This document shows positions 45,101-55,312 of a DNA stretch of 64,000 bases, piece after piece. Source of the stretch: Perkinsus chesapeaki (lineage: Eukaryota > Perkinsozoa > Perkinsida > Perkinsidae); assembly GCA_013115145.1 (NCBI GenBank), contig JAAPAO010000071.1:27532-91531 (forward strand), written 5' to 3'. The notes beneath the pieces are model-generated. The model ran no database searches and had not been told where the DNA came from. It worked only from the letters and a program-made list of their open reading frames with translations. Both the position numbers and the translations under genes were made by a program. The first letter of the stretch is position 1, and the number at the start of each line of letters is the position of its first letter.

Positions 45101-48100
45101 CTGAGCTCGATCTTAACCTCCGACCAACCGGGAGCAATCCGGATTCCCCCACTGGTAGTCGACCCTTCCCGGACATTCTCTTCATTAGAGATCTCGAAAG
45201 GGTTTAACATCCGCAACAGACAATGGGTTTTCAGTGTAACAGTTAGATCAGTAGACGCTGCTGGGAAGTTGACATGACCAATCAGCCTAATCGAGAAGCG
45301 CCTGTCGGTTAGCGCGCATGGTAGGAGCCCCGCCCATCCAGCCGCCCACCAGTCGCTTGTTAGGGGACCAGGAACGAGTGTGGTGCACATCAGGTCTTGG
45401 GCTCTCATAGTTTCCCCGGAGAACCACTGCGCGGCAAGACCGCCGGGACGCAGTATCGTCCCCTGACCATTATAGAAACCGGAAACGTTCAATCTGATAG
45501 AAAAACCGTAAATGCCATTCAAGGGATCTACACTGAGGGAATCATGTTCTGCCACATAGGGGGACATGGAACACGGGGGAATACCCTCTGGGGGGATTTT
45601 TGTCTTCACTGTGCTGCCCACACAGGTGGCCGAAGCCAGATGGAATGCACAACCGGGTAGTGCCAGACACTGTGCTGGTGTGGCCATGAAGCGGCACCGA
45701 GCGTTACAGTGCACACCTTCAAGCCAGAAACCAACTAATATGCTGACGTTGTGCTCGACTACTGGGTCCGCCCACAGGTCCCTGGCTTGGATTCGGACCG
45801 TCACCTCCTCCCCTGCTGTCACCGTCTGGGCATCAGGAGTCTCATCGATTGCCCTACTATGGTTCGATGCGCCGACGTATTCCAGATGAAACGGCTGGTT
45901 GAAGTGTTCATGGGGTTGGTCAGGAATCTTACTGCTGTGCTGTACTGTAAGGAGTAGAGGGCTCCCTGCGCACGTACCACTGAGTCTGTGGCTGCACACC
46001 ACCGTATAGCTACCGCTCCGTAGCGGGATGAAAGGCACTTCGATGCTAGAGTCTCGTACAACTGCTCGGTCGATCATTGAGGTCTCGTCACCATCGACAT
46101 TTCTAACGAGCTTTATCTGCCAGTCGTCCAGGATTGGTGGGTCGTCCACTGCGTTGCCACATCCGTCGCGGATATCTAGTTTCAAAATCGCCCCGATGCC
46201 CATACCAACGAGGCCATCAACGACGCTCGAGATGCTCAATGTAGACGACCCAGCATTTGTCCTGCCCGGCAGAATTTCCAGTTTGAAAGGCGACCCGAGG
46301 ATATCTTGTATAGGCAACTGGGTGCCATCCGGCAGTTGGGCAGATGCGCGTATCCTCACGATGGTCTCCCCTGCCGTGCACATTGCAAACGACAGACTCT
46401 GGGTACCATCGCCATTGTCAACCAACTGGTAGTAGTCGCCGACTCCAGGATTATAGAGTAAGCCAAGATCGATCGACAGGTCCAGAGGTGTGTCTTGGAA
46501 GTATGGCTGACCGTATCTGGTCACCGATTTCGGTGCGCGCGACATTATTCTATCCTACTTATCTACAGCATTTATCCGCATTTCTACAACTTCGCCAGCT
46601 ACTGCTACAGAAGTCAGATTAGTAATAGTGGACCTCGGCGGATCGATTGTACCTTGAAGAATGTGCCCCTACCATTTATATCCAGACCCTTACCCAGTAT
46701 GTTGATCAGGAACGGTGAGCCAGGGATTGGGTTCCCCGCGAGCGTGATGGACAAGTCGTAGATGCCCGGGTCCACTAGCTGGAAACATACCCTACCAAGG
46801 GTCACTTGTACTACTAGGCGATTGCTCGACACTCACTGGTAGGTGCCATCGCCATTGTCGACGACGTTTTCAATCGGTATGATCGGTCTAGCCGAATGTC
46901 GCGGGCCAACAACAGCAGCGACATACTGGTCACCACCTGCAGTCCTGGGGGCACCGCCGCTATCGTAGGATATTATGGAAAAACATGTGGGCTCGTTTGC
47001 TTCAACCTGAGCGGCTGCATTTAGCAGACAGGACCAGAAGCAATTTGCGGAGGTGAACTTTGAGACCTTCTACGAACCCGCGAAACTCGAGGGAAATCAG
47101 AATTTGGTTATTAACTCTAGGGAGCTTTCACCACTGGTAATAGTGTACCGCACTGCCGCAATTTCACTATCATCAAGAAGCTCTGTAGTGACTGGATTCA
47201 TATTTTTGCGCATTCCTTCGACGGAGTGTGCTGCAGAGTTTCCGACCTGGGAGAAGTTTCCGACCACTCGAGCCCTTGTCCAGTCTGATGCTGCAGCCTG
47301 AACGACGACAGGGATCGGGCTGCCTTTCATGGAGTCGCCGAACAGAGTGGCAATCAGGAGCGTATTGACCTCTGGTGTGCCTAAGCCAGGTTAGGTAGGG
47401 GTACAGGAGAAAGCCTAGGTCATTACCGGCCGGCAGTGTTATTGCGCCCGAGTAGTAGGCCCCACTGGGAACCCATACGACGCTTCCAAGGATCGTGGGG
47501 GACACCAATTGCACAACGATGTCAGAAACAAATGAGCCGTCGATAACGATGTTCCCCTGCGCGTCTCGAAGCGTGATTTTGAGAGGTATAGTTCCGGTGG
47601 CCACAGCACGGATTGCGCCGTCCACCGTGGGTGTCGCAGGTTCGACCTCAGATTCTTGCGCGGAGGGTACTCCAGCTCGAGCCAACAGGCCCTCGAAAGG
47701 GCTGCCATTGATGTCTATTCCGGCCGAAAGACAAGCCTTGGGAACCTCGACCCAGCCCGGCCCGATGTTAGCCCGAGCCGGGAGGTTCATGATGAGAGAG
47801 ATGCCGACAGGACGGTCGATTGATTCGGCAGAATGCGCTGGTCTGTGTTCGATCACAAATGGATAGGCCACATCAACCTTCACGGTGTTTGCAAGTGTCC
47901 TTGTCGCCGACACAAACGGGTTGGCTACAGTGGGCTGAAAGGAACACTTCGTCCGTAGCGTAAAGGATCGGCTGTAGCGTTAAGCAGAAAATATACTGAC
48001 AATCAGAGCAGACCAAAGCTTGTGACGCAAATTTCGGTGGGAGGTGCGTCGCTCTCAGAATACAGTCGCATTTCACATATAATCCCCCTTGCTTGGAACC

Positions 48101-51100
48101 CCACTTGAAAAGCTACTTGAATAATCGAGCAGAAGGAGTAAGAATGAGAAGGAGCGAGTGCAGCGTTCCTAGAGCGCCAGTGTAAATCTAATGAGGCCCA
48201 GTGTACCTCAAATGGCGAACGTGGCATAAAACGCAGTATGTGTCAAATTGTTGAGCAAATAAGAAAACCTAACCGACGATGAATCATCAAACGCTGTCAG
48301 TGATGGCCTGTCAGAGCAGATATTCCGGAAATGATCGACAAACCGTGTGAACGGCGAAGGTGGATCTGGTCTCACCTGTTCGCCGCTAACAGCAAAGCAG
48401 TAAATTCCGTCACTTTCCGTCTCCGGGTCGCAACCCCGCGCCTGCACGTCGGTAATTGTTGGTCTGTCCCACTCCTCGTCAGACATGGCCGAGTACCCAG
48501 CTCTGTAGGCTTCCAGAACTACACCCATATTCTTCCAGGCCATTTTTACCCAGCTTTGAGCTGAGACAGTAACCCCCAGCATAGTAGGTACCACGCCACC
48601 GAGTCTGCCGTAGCGGTCTCGCAAACAGTCCCACTGAAGATAGCCGGACCAGCGCACGAATCTAGGCGATTCTCGACCAGTCGCCCAACTCTTCGTGACA
48701 CCATGGTCGATCCTAAGTATGTCAGGCAGCTGATGCACAGGGGGTTCCGGAGACCAGGAATAATACATAGCCATCACACCTGGGATGGCTTGCTGTACGT
48801 GGACACGGAAAGGGCCGGAGACAAACGGGATCGAATAGCTCCGATAAATGCCGCCCACGGTGACCGCCTCTCTAGCATATAGTACGTCCCCTAGCATGCC
48901 ATCGGAGCTTCCTTCAGTGCTAGGTTCTGTCACCAATACGAATCTGGTAGCACCGCTTTGGCGGTCAACCGGGCCGAATTGTGCGCATCCGCTTGAACCT
49001 TCTAAGATACACCTCTCAGCCACCCAATTGGCATCAATTACCGTGCCCACTCGCGGCCCTGTCCGAGCCACCTCTCCATTGGCTATGGAGGACAACGGGC
49101 TGAGATATGTATCGGACGCCGAACCTGTGTCACTTCTGTCCCATATATAAACCCGGGCTTCATCGAGTGGGGCTTGCTGGCTCAAAACACCCGGAACGGG
49201 GGATACTTCGCCTCCCTCAAAAAAAGGAGGGGAGGGCGTCATAGGCATGATCGCACCAGAAGCCGTATCCGAGTCCAGGATCAACCTCACCGTGAAGAAT
49301 TTTTCATCAGCATCGTACACACCATTGTCGAAGATGGGGATCTTCATGGTGCGTCTGAGAGTGACCGATCTCATAGCTTCACTGCGCCAGGAAATTGCAG
49401 AGTACTCTTCTCCGCCGAGCGCCTGTAGGCTTCCACTAGAGTTGCTGGAATTTAGGAGGTACTCAAATGCATTAGGACCGACCGCGTCCCAGGAGGCTCC
49501 GTCCGTTAAACCAAATTCTAAGGTCACCGTTGTCGCCTCAAAATCTGCCAATTTCTGCTTCGCTCCGCTAACGCTTGAGGCTGTTCGACTGTCCACCGTT
49601 TGCACCATGACAACTGGCACGTGGGCATCTCCGCCGAAAAGCCACTCTAGGTCGATGCTGTCGAACGAACGGACTATTTCGATCTCGGCGAACTCGTTGT
49701 CAGAGAAGACATGGTAAGCCGGAGAGGAGAACTCGATGATCCCTTCCGAGATGCACCGGCCGTCCTTCATCACGAAGAGCGGGTCACAAGATAGGCATCG
49801 CTCCGTCGAGCAAGTCCGGCATCTCCGCCACCTCAGGTTACACTGGTGGCATCTTCCTGGTGGAAGAGTGGCGCTTCTGTTGGCAAGATCAGACGATACT
49901 AGGAAGTAGCCGGGCTCGCAACTAAGGCAGCGACCCGTCACGGGTTCACAGGTCGCGCAGTGCCTGAGGAAGAACTATGCAACTAAGAGATATGCATAGC
50001 GCCTATACTGTCGACCCAAAGTAATTGGTCCCTAGTGGGCGACAGGTGCTAGTCATGGATACCACACGTTTCTAATTTGTAAGGAATATATTTTCTCAGT
50101 GTGGTAAGAGCGCTCGATAAACGTAATAGCTAGGGGCAACAGTAGCCTGTTGCGATACCGAGGTCCCAGTAGGACTGGATGAGTCCCTTGGTCTATCCCG
50201 AGGTCTAGGAATCCGCCTCACTCCATCCGCTCACTCGCTGGAGGATGACGGATCAGTGGCGTCACATTTTGATAGTCACTGGCGTACACGAACATCTTGA
50301 CGCGCGGAGAGGGATATCGGAAATTTGCCTCCTTTCAGAGCATTAGTAGCCAACACTTCAAGGTCACAGAAGTAGGTCCTTCTCAGCGCCGGACCAGCTG
50401 TGGCTTGCTTACCCGTCACTGATGATCTTGCAGTTGGTGGGCATGTCGCACTTGTACGCGTTATATTGATCAAACTCGTACTCAGTTTCAGATGTCTGGC
50501 TGAAGCGCGTATCCCCGAAGACAAAGTCAGTGGGTGATACCGTCCTCGACGCCGAACGTCCACGCCACCTGATGGCTGACCGCTTCGAATGCATCAGGAG
50601 CAGCTCGAGACTGACCAAAAAGGCAGCTTATCAACGCCATCCGGGCCTTTGGTGACGAGGTGTGTCCAGCCCGGCTCACAGACACATCGGCCCGGTGATT
50701 CGCAATGGCCATGACCGCAATCAGAGGAGGGCTCTGGCCAGTGTTGACATAGGGGGTAGTCGCAGACGCGACCGCCCCAGCCAGGCTTGCATTTGCATAT
50801 ATCCGGGCAGATTGCCTCACCGTTGACACAAGGAGGATATGATATAGGCGTCTGAGATGGCTCGTACCGATGTGGCGATGAAGATACGGTAGCACCTCGC
50901 ATGACGGTCCGCTCCACCCGTAGAAGCATTCACATCGCCCTGGCCAGGAGCAAACACCTTGCCCGGCCTGCAACAAGTCATGTAGTTACGAAGATGCTGA
51001 CGCCCGACCTTGCATGGTGGATCGCATACTGCAATCTCACAGGACGGTCCCGACCAACCCTCGTCACAGTGGCACACATTAGGAGCCACGCACGCACCAT

Positions 51101-52464
51101 GGCGGCACTTCGGCCAACACAGTGGTTGATCGCAATTTGCGCCGTACCTACCAGCTGGCTATCGAGCGATCCCTACAGCCATGGTGGGTACCATTTGTCC
51201 GAGTCGCACATGCAGCAGCCCCCTGTGCAGGCTTTGTTGGTCCTGACGCACTCGGCCATGGCCGACATGCACGTCGGGGAGCTCTCGCATCGGCGCACCA
51301 AATCACAAAGACTCGGAAGGACACGCACCTAGCATGCCATGCAACCGGCTGACCAGGGAGAGCCTGCTTAATGTGGAGTACAGGAGCGCGTGAGAGGAAG
51401 AATTCCCAAACCACCGAGATTATCAAAAACCGGGCATGAATCCAAACGTGTATCATGTCGCGCGGAAGTTCAGGGCATTTCTCCCTCAAGAAACACACTC
51501 GGCACGATTATCACATTCGGATCTATCCAGCCCATTTCAATGGCCATCGTGCAACATGGTTGTCTAGTGCAGTGCTTAGGATGTAGATGGCATCCATGCG
51601 ACACATCTTCCGCCTCGGCCACTGTACACTGCTGTGTCTGGTTGCCACAATCGTAGCTGGACGTGATCGCATTACCGTGACTTCGATCGTTCATAATGCA
51701 TTGTCTGAAGCACGCCGAAGTTCACAAGCCCCACGGTAGCGCGGCGCTACCTTAGGGCCTCGGCGATGTCCACCTTCGTGCTGTAGCACTTGGACATCTC
51801 TCGCGGTTGCCCGCGCGTTGTCATACACCACGACGTGTACCTATCTTATCATACTGATGCTGAACACAGTGGGTTTCTGCGCTCACGTGACGCCCTTATC
51901 GGTGTAATCATCGGACAGGCACATATACGGACAGTTATTTATTGCACCAACAGACACACCGCACATGTAGGTGCATTCACCCGAACGACCAGCTGGATTC
52001 CGATAAGGGAAGTCGACGAGGTTCTGGTCAGACTGAGCAAACCCAGAACTCCACGCAGTGTCCAGCAAGGCCTCAGGGCTATCTACTTCTTGCTGTCGTG
52101 CCATACAGTTCGCAATGCATGTGGTCAAACAACAATCTCCGCCGTCATAATTGCACTCGTTCTGGTTCATATTGTTGGTGAGGTCGCACCTGCGTTGCGT
52201 CTACTCGAAGGCTTCTATATGCTCCCGCCACACCTTCCGTCTCCTCGTAACGTTTTATCGCATGTTACCACACTAGAGCTTCTAAGCTTGTCTCGCCAGG
52301 CGGTCAGATTCCATGCCGGGTCCGTGATCGACATGGCCTAATTTCGAAGTATCATGGAGTCTTTTTCGAGGAGTATTCGTCACCTCGCATGCTGGATCAG
52401 CAATCAGCTGCTGGGCGACTCTAGGGAGGAATGCTACCAACAGAAGGACAAAGAAGCATCTCAT
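34437..52464 (-). CDS. Giant secreted multidomain mosaic protein (LNR, EGF, Calx-beta, filamin, sushi, PA14-like)
   Basis: I interpret this 18-kb minus-strand stretch as one multi-exon gene; its blocks are listed separately. Exon 1 (52384-52464) is a signal peptide, MRCFFVLLLVAFLPRVAQQ. Then come an LNR-like repeat, EGF-like modules, a furin-like Cys-rich segment, a Calx-beta domain, a PA14-like segment, filamin-type repeats, at least ten sushi/CCP modules with possible LamG-like inserts, and a C-terminal PA14-like domain ending at TAA 34437-34439. No transmembrane helix or GPI-type tail is visible, so it is probably secreted or a matrix/coat component. The blocks share a strand and the extracellular character continues across the short gaps. 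Alternative: two or three adjacent genes, with breaks most plausible at 38.6-39.3 kb or 47.9-48.2 kb. Some stretches (38.6-39.2, 39.5-39.8 kb) show no clear exon and may be long introns or decayed sequence. Confidence 0.5.
36101..38530 (-). CDS. Mosaic block: further sushi modules in several small exons
   Basis: Minus-strand frames at 36101-36337, 36398-36765, 36843-37161, 37025-37483 and 37973-38530 contain sushi fragments (for example GAKLYMECAPGYEAADLRPE and CEVGFSSAGDDGSL). One segment near 38000-38300 (SLSLAANSTDFSVAFWWNAH) looks like a LamG/concanavalin-like sandwich. Exon joins were not resolved. Confidence 0.5.
39270..42262 (-). CDS. Mosaic block: sushi modules and LamG-like segment
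   Basis: The long frame 41081-42262 has about three sushi modules (GSIITLACDSHFILETSHTL; LGTVAKLSCDIGWQPASH; GGKLALDCGDEDYHHSSGD). It ends with a sandwich-like segment (RNATVVMWVKTDCHVPPFGD, then SLKITMNNTLEARV), typical of LamG-like domains. Smaller frames at 39270-39506, 39780-40346, 40364-40675 and 40754-41055 continue in the same style. Confidence 0.55.
42539..44316 (-). CDS. Mosaic block: filamin-type repeat followed by four or more sushi modules
   Basis: The frame 42775-44316 begins with immunoglobulin-like filamin repeats (AGLWGVQGFVYY; SLTFNITARDRYSNIV). It then runs through sushi modules such as AGSVAYMECADGYSPIGGAS, VGTIGILSCSPGYLPLLGDS, YGSVARIKCLEGHEAVEGDS and IGDIVELGCLTGAYPVRG. 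Every module carries the paired Cys and the GD-S-x-x-C edge. The 42539-42751 frame adds the next module's start. Confidence 0.7.
44650..46545 (-). CDS. Mosaic block: filamin/ABP280-type repeats
   Basis: A long exon ending at a good GTAAGT donor (44644-44649). Repeats show the filamin pattern: DNGDGTQSLSF, GSPFKLEILPG, LKLDIRDGCGNAVDD, RSGSYTVVCSHRLSGTCAGS, VTVRIQARDLWADPV and SLFVDTRDTFGNLLDSQD. About four to five repeats are present. Extracellular filamin-type Ig repeats occur in protist and algal surface proteins. Confidence 0.65.
46614..47913 (-). CDS. Mosaic block: more filamin-type repeats in smaller exons
   Basis: Frames at 46614-46832 (YDLSITLAGNPIPGSPFLIN), 47097-47330 and 47173-47913 (IPLKITLRDAQGNIVIDGSF) match the filamin repeat pattern ending in GSPF-like motifs. 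They are separated by gaps compatible with introns. Confidence 0.55.
48208..49941 (-). CDS. Mosaic block: Cys-rich, Calx-beta and PA14-like domains
   Basis: 577-codon frame. It begins with furin/GCC-like Cys-rich repeats (CLSCEPGYF; CHQCNLRWRRCRTC; CLSCDPLF). A Calx-beta domain follows (EIEIVRSFDSID, LADFEATTVTLEF, FDNGVYDADEKFFTVRL), a Ca2+-binding beta-sandwich. Then comes a PA14-like region (MAMYYSWSPEPPVHQLPDIL, FVRWSGYLQ). Upstream sequence at 49940-49960 continues the Cys-rich part (HCATCEPVTGRC). Confidence 0.7.
   Translation of the reverse strand: MTGRCLSCEPGYFLVSSDLANRSATLPPGRCHQCNLRWRRCRTCSTERCLSCDPLFVMKDGRCISEGIIEFSSPAYHVFSDNEFAEIEIVRSFDSIDLEWLFGGDAHVPVVMVQTVDSRTASSVSGAKQKLADFEATTVTLEFGLTDGASWDAVGPNAFEYLLNSSNSSGSLQALGGEEYSAISWRSEAMRSVTLRRTMKIPIFDNGVYDADEKFFTVRLILDSDTASGAIMPMTPSPPFFEGGEVSPVPGVLSQQAPLDEARVYIWDRSDTGSASDTYLSPLSSIANGEVARTGPRVGTVIDANWVAERCILEGSSGCAQFGPVDRQSGATRFVLVTEPSTEGSSDGMLGDVLYAREAVTVGGIYRSYSIPFVSGPFRVHVQQAIPGVMAMYYSWSPEPPVHQLPDILRIDHGVTKSWATGRESPRFVRWSGYLQWDCLRDRYGRLGGVVPTMLGVTVSAQSWVKMAWKNMGVVLEAYRAGYSAMSDEEWDRPTITDVQARGCDPETESDGIYCFAVSGEQVRPDPPSPFTRFVDHFRNICSDRPSLTAFDDSSSVRFSYLLNNLTHTAFYATFAI
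50276..52464 (-). CDS. Mosaic N-terminal block: signal peptide, LNR-like repeat, EGF-like modules
   Basis: The signal peptide exon is 52384-52464, ending in a GTGACG donor. The exon around 52190-51883 encodes NQNECNYDGGDC, the core of a Lin-12/Notch repeat, followed by a Cys-rich stretch. Exons at about 51140-50600 encode at least four EGF-like modules (CRHGACVAPNVCHCDEGWSG; CSWPGRCECFYGWSGPSC; CPDICKCKPGWGGRVC; CGHGHCESPGRCVCEPGW) separated by introns of about 40 nt. Near 50276-50520 further coding is likely but unresolved. Confidence 0.6.
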
Positions 52465-52758
52465 GGTCAACGAGTTCAACTTGAGAAGGACGAAACTCGC
52501 TGGTATGGCGGAGGTAATGTAGACGATTTGTGAAGCAGCGGGTAGTCCCACCTGCAATTCAAAGGGAAGCAGCAACGCGTTCACTCGCTTCTTCCAACTA
52601 GTGGATGATTTCGCTGTGTACACTGAGATTGTAAATTGTGACAGCGCAAGACACATAATGCTGGAAAAGCCGATGAACGGCACGTGAAGGTCCTTCAGGA
52701 AGGAACCAACAAAGGAGTATGCCGATGCGATGAAATGGCGCCGATAATCGCCTCATAA

Positions 52759-55068
52759 TCATAGACAATTGCTGCTTGCATTCTCATCACCATTCTCCGT
52801 CCCGGCAGGACTGGTACAAAAATCATCGAGACCTGGCGGAATCTCCGGGTCGAGTCTCCTCTCGCACATGGCCTTCGGATTGTAGCAGCCACGCCGTTGG
52901 TTATTATTAGACCGTTCGATATCAGTTGCAACGAAGATGTCCGCGGGGATGAATTCCGAATGGACAAAGTGTCGCTGCTCGAGATAGCACCAGAAGAGGA
53001 CCGTTGCAACAAATAACGGAATCATCAACGGCGACGCCACTATGGCGCGCTTCGTTGCCAGCACACCTATTAAAGTGAACTGGGCAAGGATCATACAGAA
53101 CAAAATGATCCTGATCGCTCTGGGCCATAGACGACCGCCAGTATCACTACTGGGATCGTAAACAGAGGCGAATTCTATCTTGTATACAACAGTGTAGCAC
53201 GAGAAAGCGAAAGCCATTACCACGCACACAATAGGGGACATCACCGAGTAAACTAGTAGTATCATAAAAAACAACATCTGGATTGAATGGATCCAATCCG
53301 CCTCTAGCTGCGCCGGTATGCTCAAAGGCTTGAGGAATAGAAATGGTCTGCTGCACTCTTTCTTTGAAAGATGAGGGCCGACGCACTTTCTTAGGACAGC
53401 GAGAAGAGCTGGTACAAAGCGGGTGAACTCCAGCGTCAGACTTATGCCGATTTGAGCAAAGACAAAAGTGATGAAGTAGTTAGACTGCCTTGGCAGGTTG
53501 ATCGCCAAAGCCTTTTGGAGGGTATCCAGGGGTCTGTCCATGATGTCTTTCAAGCCACTTAGCAGACTCCCAGCAATAGCGCTCACACAAAAAGTTTGCA
53601 CAATATAAAATATAGCGAGTTTAGTGAAAACCGACGTCTCCAATGTTGACAGCGAAACGTGCCCCTCCAGCTTCGAAAAAAATCTAAGTATGACTGGGAG
53701 GAGCTCGTTCAGTATTGCCAGCGCAGTGGGGGAGACTAGCTGGAGCAGAATATCCAAGGGTGGCCATGAATCCGAGGCTCGCTTCAGGAAAGAGATCTGC
53801 TCCTTCAAGAACGACACCTTTGAAATGGAAACGACAAATGTTACAGGAATTGTCCAAAAAATACACAGCGTGATGGTGGACGCGAGAGAGACCAAGAACC
53901 CCAGCTGTTGCACAGCGTGAGGAATACCAACATTGGTCCAGTAGACCTTTTCGGGGAGCGGCGCTGGCTCGATACAAAGCGCGAACGGTGATCGGTAGAG
54001 TTGTATTTGGAGAGCAATCATAGTGGCTTGCAATGTTCTAAATGTTACAAAGCCGGCCGGCATCGCACGGAATCTTTTCGACGGCACGATCTTCTGTAGA
54101 GGCGTCAAAGGAATCATTTTCGTCACTTCGGCCACACCGACCATCTTTCGCTGACCAGCATCCTCCTCGGATGCCTCCTGAAACGCCTCAGCTTCATCTA
54201 TTGCACTCCCAATGAGCTGGTTCAACGTAGCCAGTTCCGAAGTCAGTGATGTTATAGTGTCGACCTTCTCCTTCGAACACATAGCCGTGCGCTTCTTCAG
54301 ACGGCGACCTTTCACCTTAAATACGTTGTAGGCATGCTCGAGTTCCAAGACCAAAGCCTCTCGCCTCTTCACCATCCCTTCGAGCTGCGATACATCCAGA
54401 GCCACCGAGACGTCGACAACACCGTCCGTGATGAATGCATCGAAAAAATCCCGAAGGCGTCGGTTTGAACGTATAGAAGGAGGGATTTGCCTCACAAAAA
54501 CCGTGTAGCTCGCTAAGTTGTTCCGAGACATCCAAGCGTGGCGTTTCGGCGTGTACCACGCGAACTCTCTGTACAGGGAAAACAAAGCAAAACCGAAGAT
54601 AACATAGGCAGCTATCACAGTAGCGAGCATAGCAGTGCTTCCAGCGGGCAAATGGCTCAAGGTCCATCTCGACAGCTCATCGGCAGGGCCATGGTCAATG
54701 CCTTTGTACTTGTAAATAGGAACCAGGTAAACGGCATTGAAAGCGCCCACCAGAGCAATCTTTGTCCCCAGTCTAAGCAGGCGGATGAGGGCTGCGGCGT
54801 CCAAGCCAGCGTTCTCCAACAGCTCGTCATCAGTGATGCGCATGGCACCGACAATCCAACCAAATGAACGATAGACCCTCGAGGACAGGGCGCAATTCAG
54901 TTCCCGAATACATACTCTAGGCTGATAGAGACTGAGCAGTCTCGGTCTCAGAAAGGTGTAAAGGATGCCGGCACAGGCGAAGGTGCCAACATAGATACCG
55001 AAGGAAAGCACTACAGCACTCTGAGCGAGCTGCGAGGCATGTGGAGGGACTATGGAAGGAGATGACAT
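52759..55068 (-). CDS. OSCA/TMEM63-type (CSC1-like) calcium-permeable channel
   Basis: Intronless 769-residue polytopic membrane protein. ATG at 55066-55068 chosen (MSSPSIVPPHASQLAQ). Hydrophobic segments occur early (SFGIYVGTFACAGILYTFL; TKIALVGAFNAVYLVPIY; LATVIAAYVIFGFALFSLY), followed by a long cytosolic RRM-like domain starting YTVFVRQIPPSIRSNRRL and containing a charged coiled stretch. After GFVTFRTLQATMIALQIQLY there are about eight more helices forming the RSN1_7TM/DUF221 core. The family comprises osmotically or mechanically gated cation channels in plants, animals and protists. The order and length fit the family. It lies about 300 bp upstream of the giant secreted gene, on the same strand. 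Confidence 0.85.
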   Translation of the reverse strand: MSSPSIVPPHASQLAQSAVVLSFGIYVGTFACAGILYTFLRPRLLSLYQPRVCIRELNCALSSRVYRSFGWIVGAMRITDDELLENAGLDAAALIRLLRLGTKIALVGAFNAVYLVPIYKYKGIDHGPADELSRWTLSHLPAGSTAMLATVIAAYVIFGFALFSLYREFAWYTPKRHAWMSRNNLASYTVFVRQIPPSIRSNRRLRDFFDAFITDGVVDVSVALDVSQLEGMVKRREALVLELEHAYNVFKVKGRRLKKRTAMCSKEKVDTITSLTSELATLNQLIGSAIDEAEAFQEASEEDAGQRKMVGVAEVTKMIPLTPLQKIVPSKRFRAMPAGFVTFRTLQATMIALQIQLYRSPFALCIEPAPLPEKVYWTNVGIPHAVQQLGFLVSLASTITLCIFWTIPVTFVVSISKVSFLKEQISFLKRASDSWPPLDILLQLVSPTALAILNELLPVILRFFSKLEGHVSLSTLETSVFTKLAIFYIVQTFCVSAIAGSLLSGLKDIMDRPLDTLQKALAINLPRQSNYFITFVFAQIGISLTLEFTRFVPALLAVLRKCVGPHLSKKECSRPFLFLKPLSIPAQLEADWIHSIQMLFFMILLVYSVMSPIVCVVMAFAFSCYTVVYKIEFASVYDPSSDTGGRLWPRAIRIILFCMILAQFTLIGVLATKRAIVASPLMIPLFVATVLFWCYLEQRHFVHSEFIPADIFVATDIERSNNNQRRGCYNPKAMCERRLDPEIPPGLDDFCTSPAGTENGDENASSNCL

Positions 55069-55312
55069 ACCAGTCTGAACTTGACGTGTGGGAGACAAAC
55101 GCTACAGCGAGGAGTAGCGAAAGTTTACAAAGGGAACTAAAAAGTCCTTTTGCTCTAGTGCCTTAAGATACTTTATATTAGTTTTTCACTAAGAATGTTA
55201 CCAAAAACCGTAAAGGCACTAAAGAATGAAAACAACGGGTAGAATGTTGATAGAAAACCCATGAAAAAGGCACTATAAAATCAAAACGCTGTAAAACAGA
55301 AACAAGTTAGAA

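Noticed and set aside
53624-53920. Plus-strand frame opposite the TMEM63-like channel
   Set aside because: Antisense shadow of a clearly coding membrane protein.
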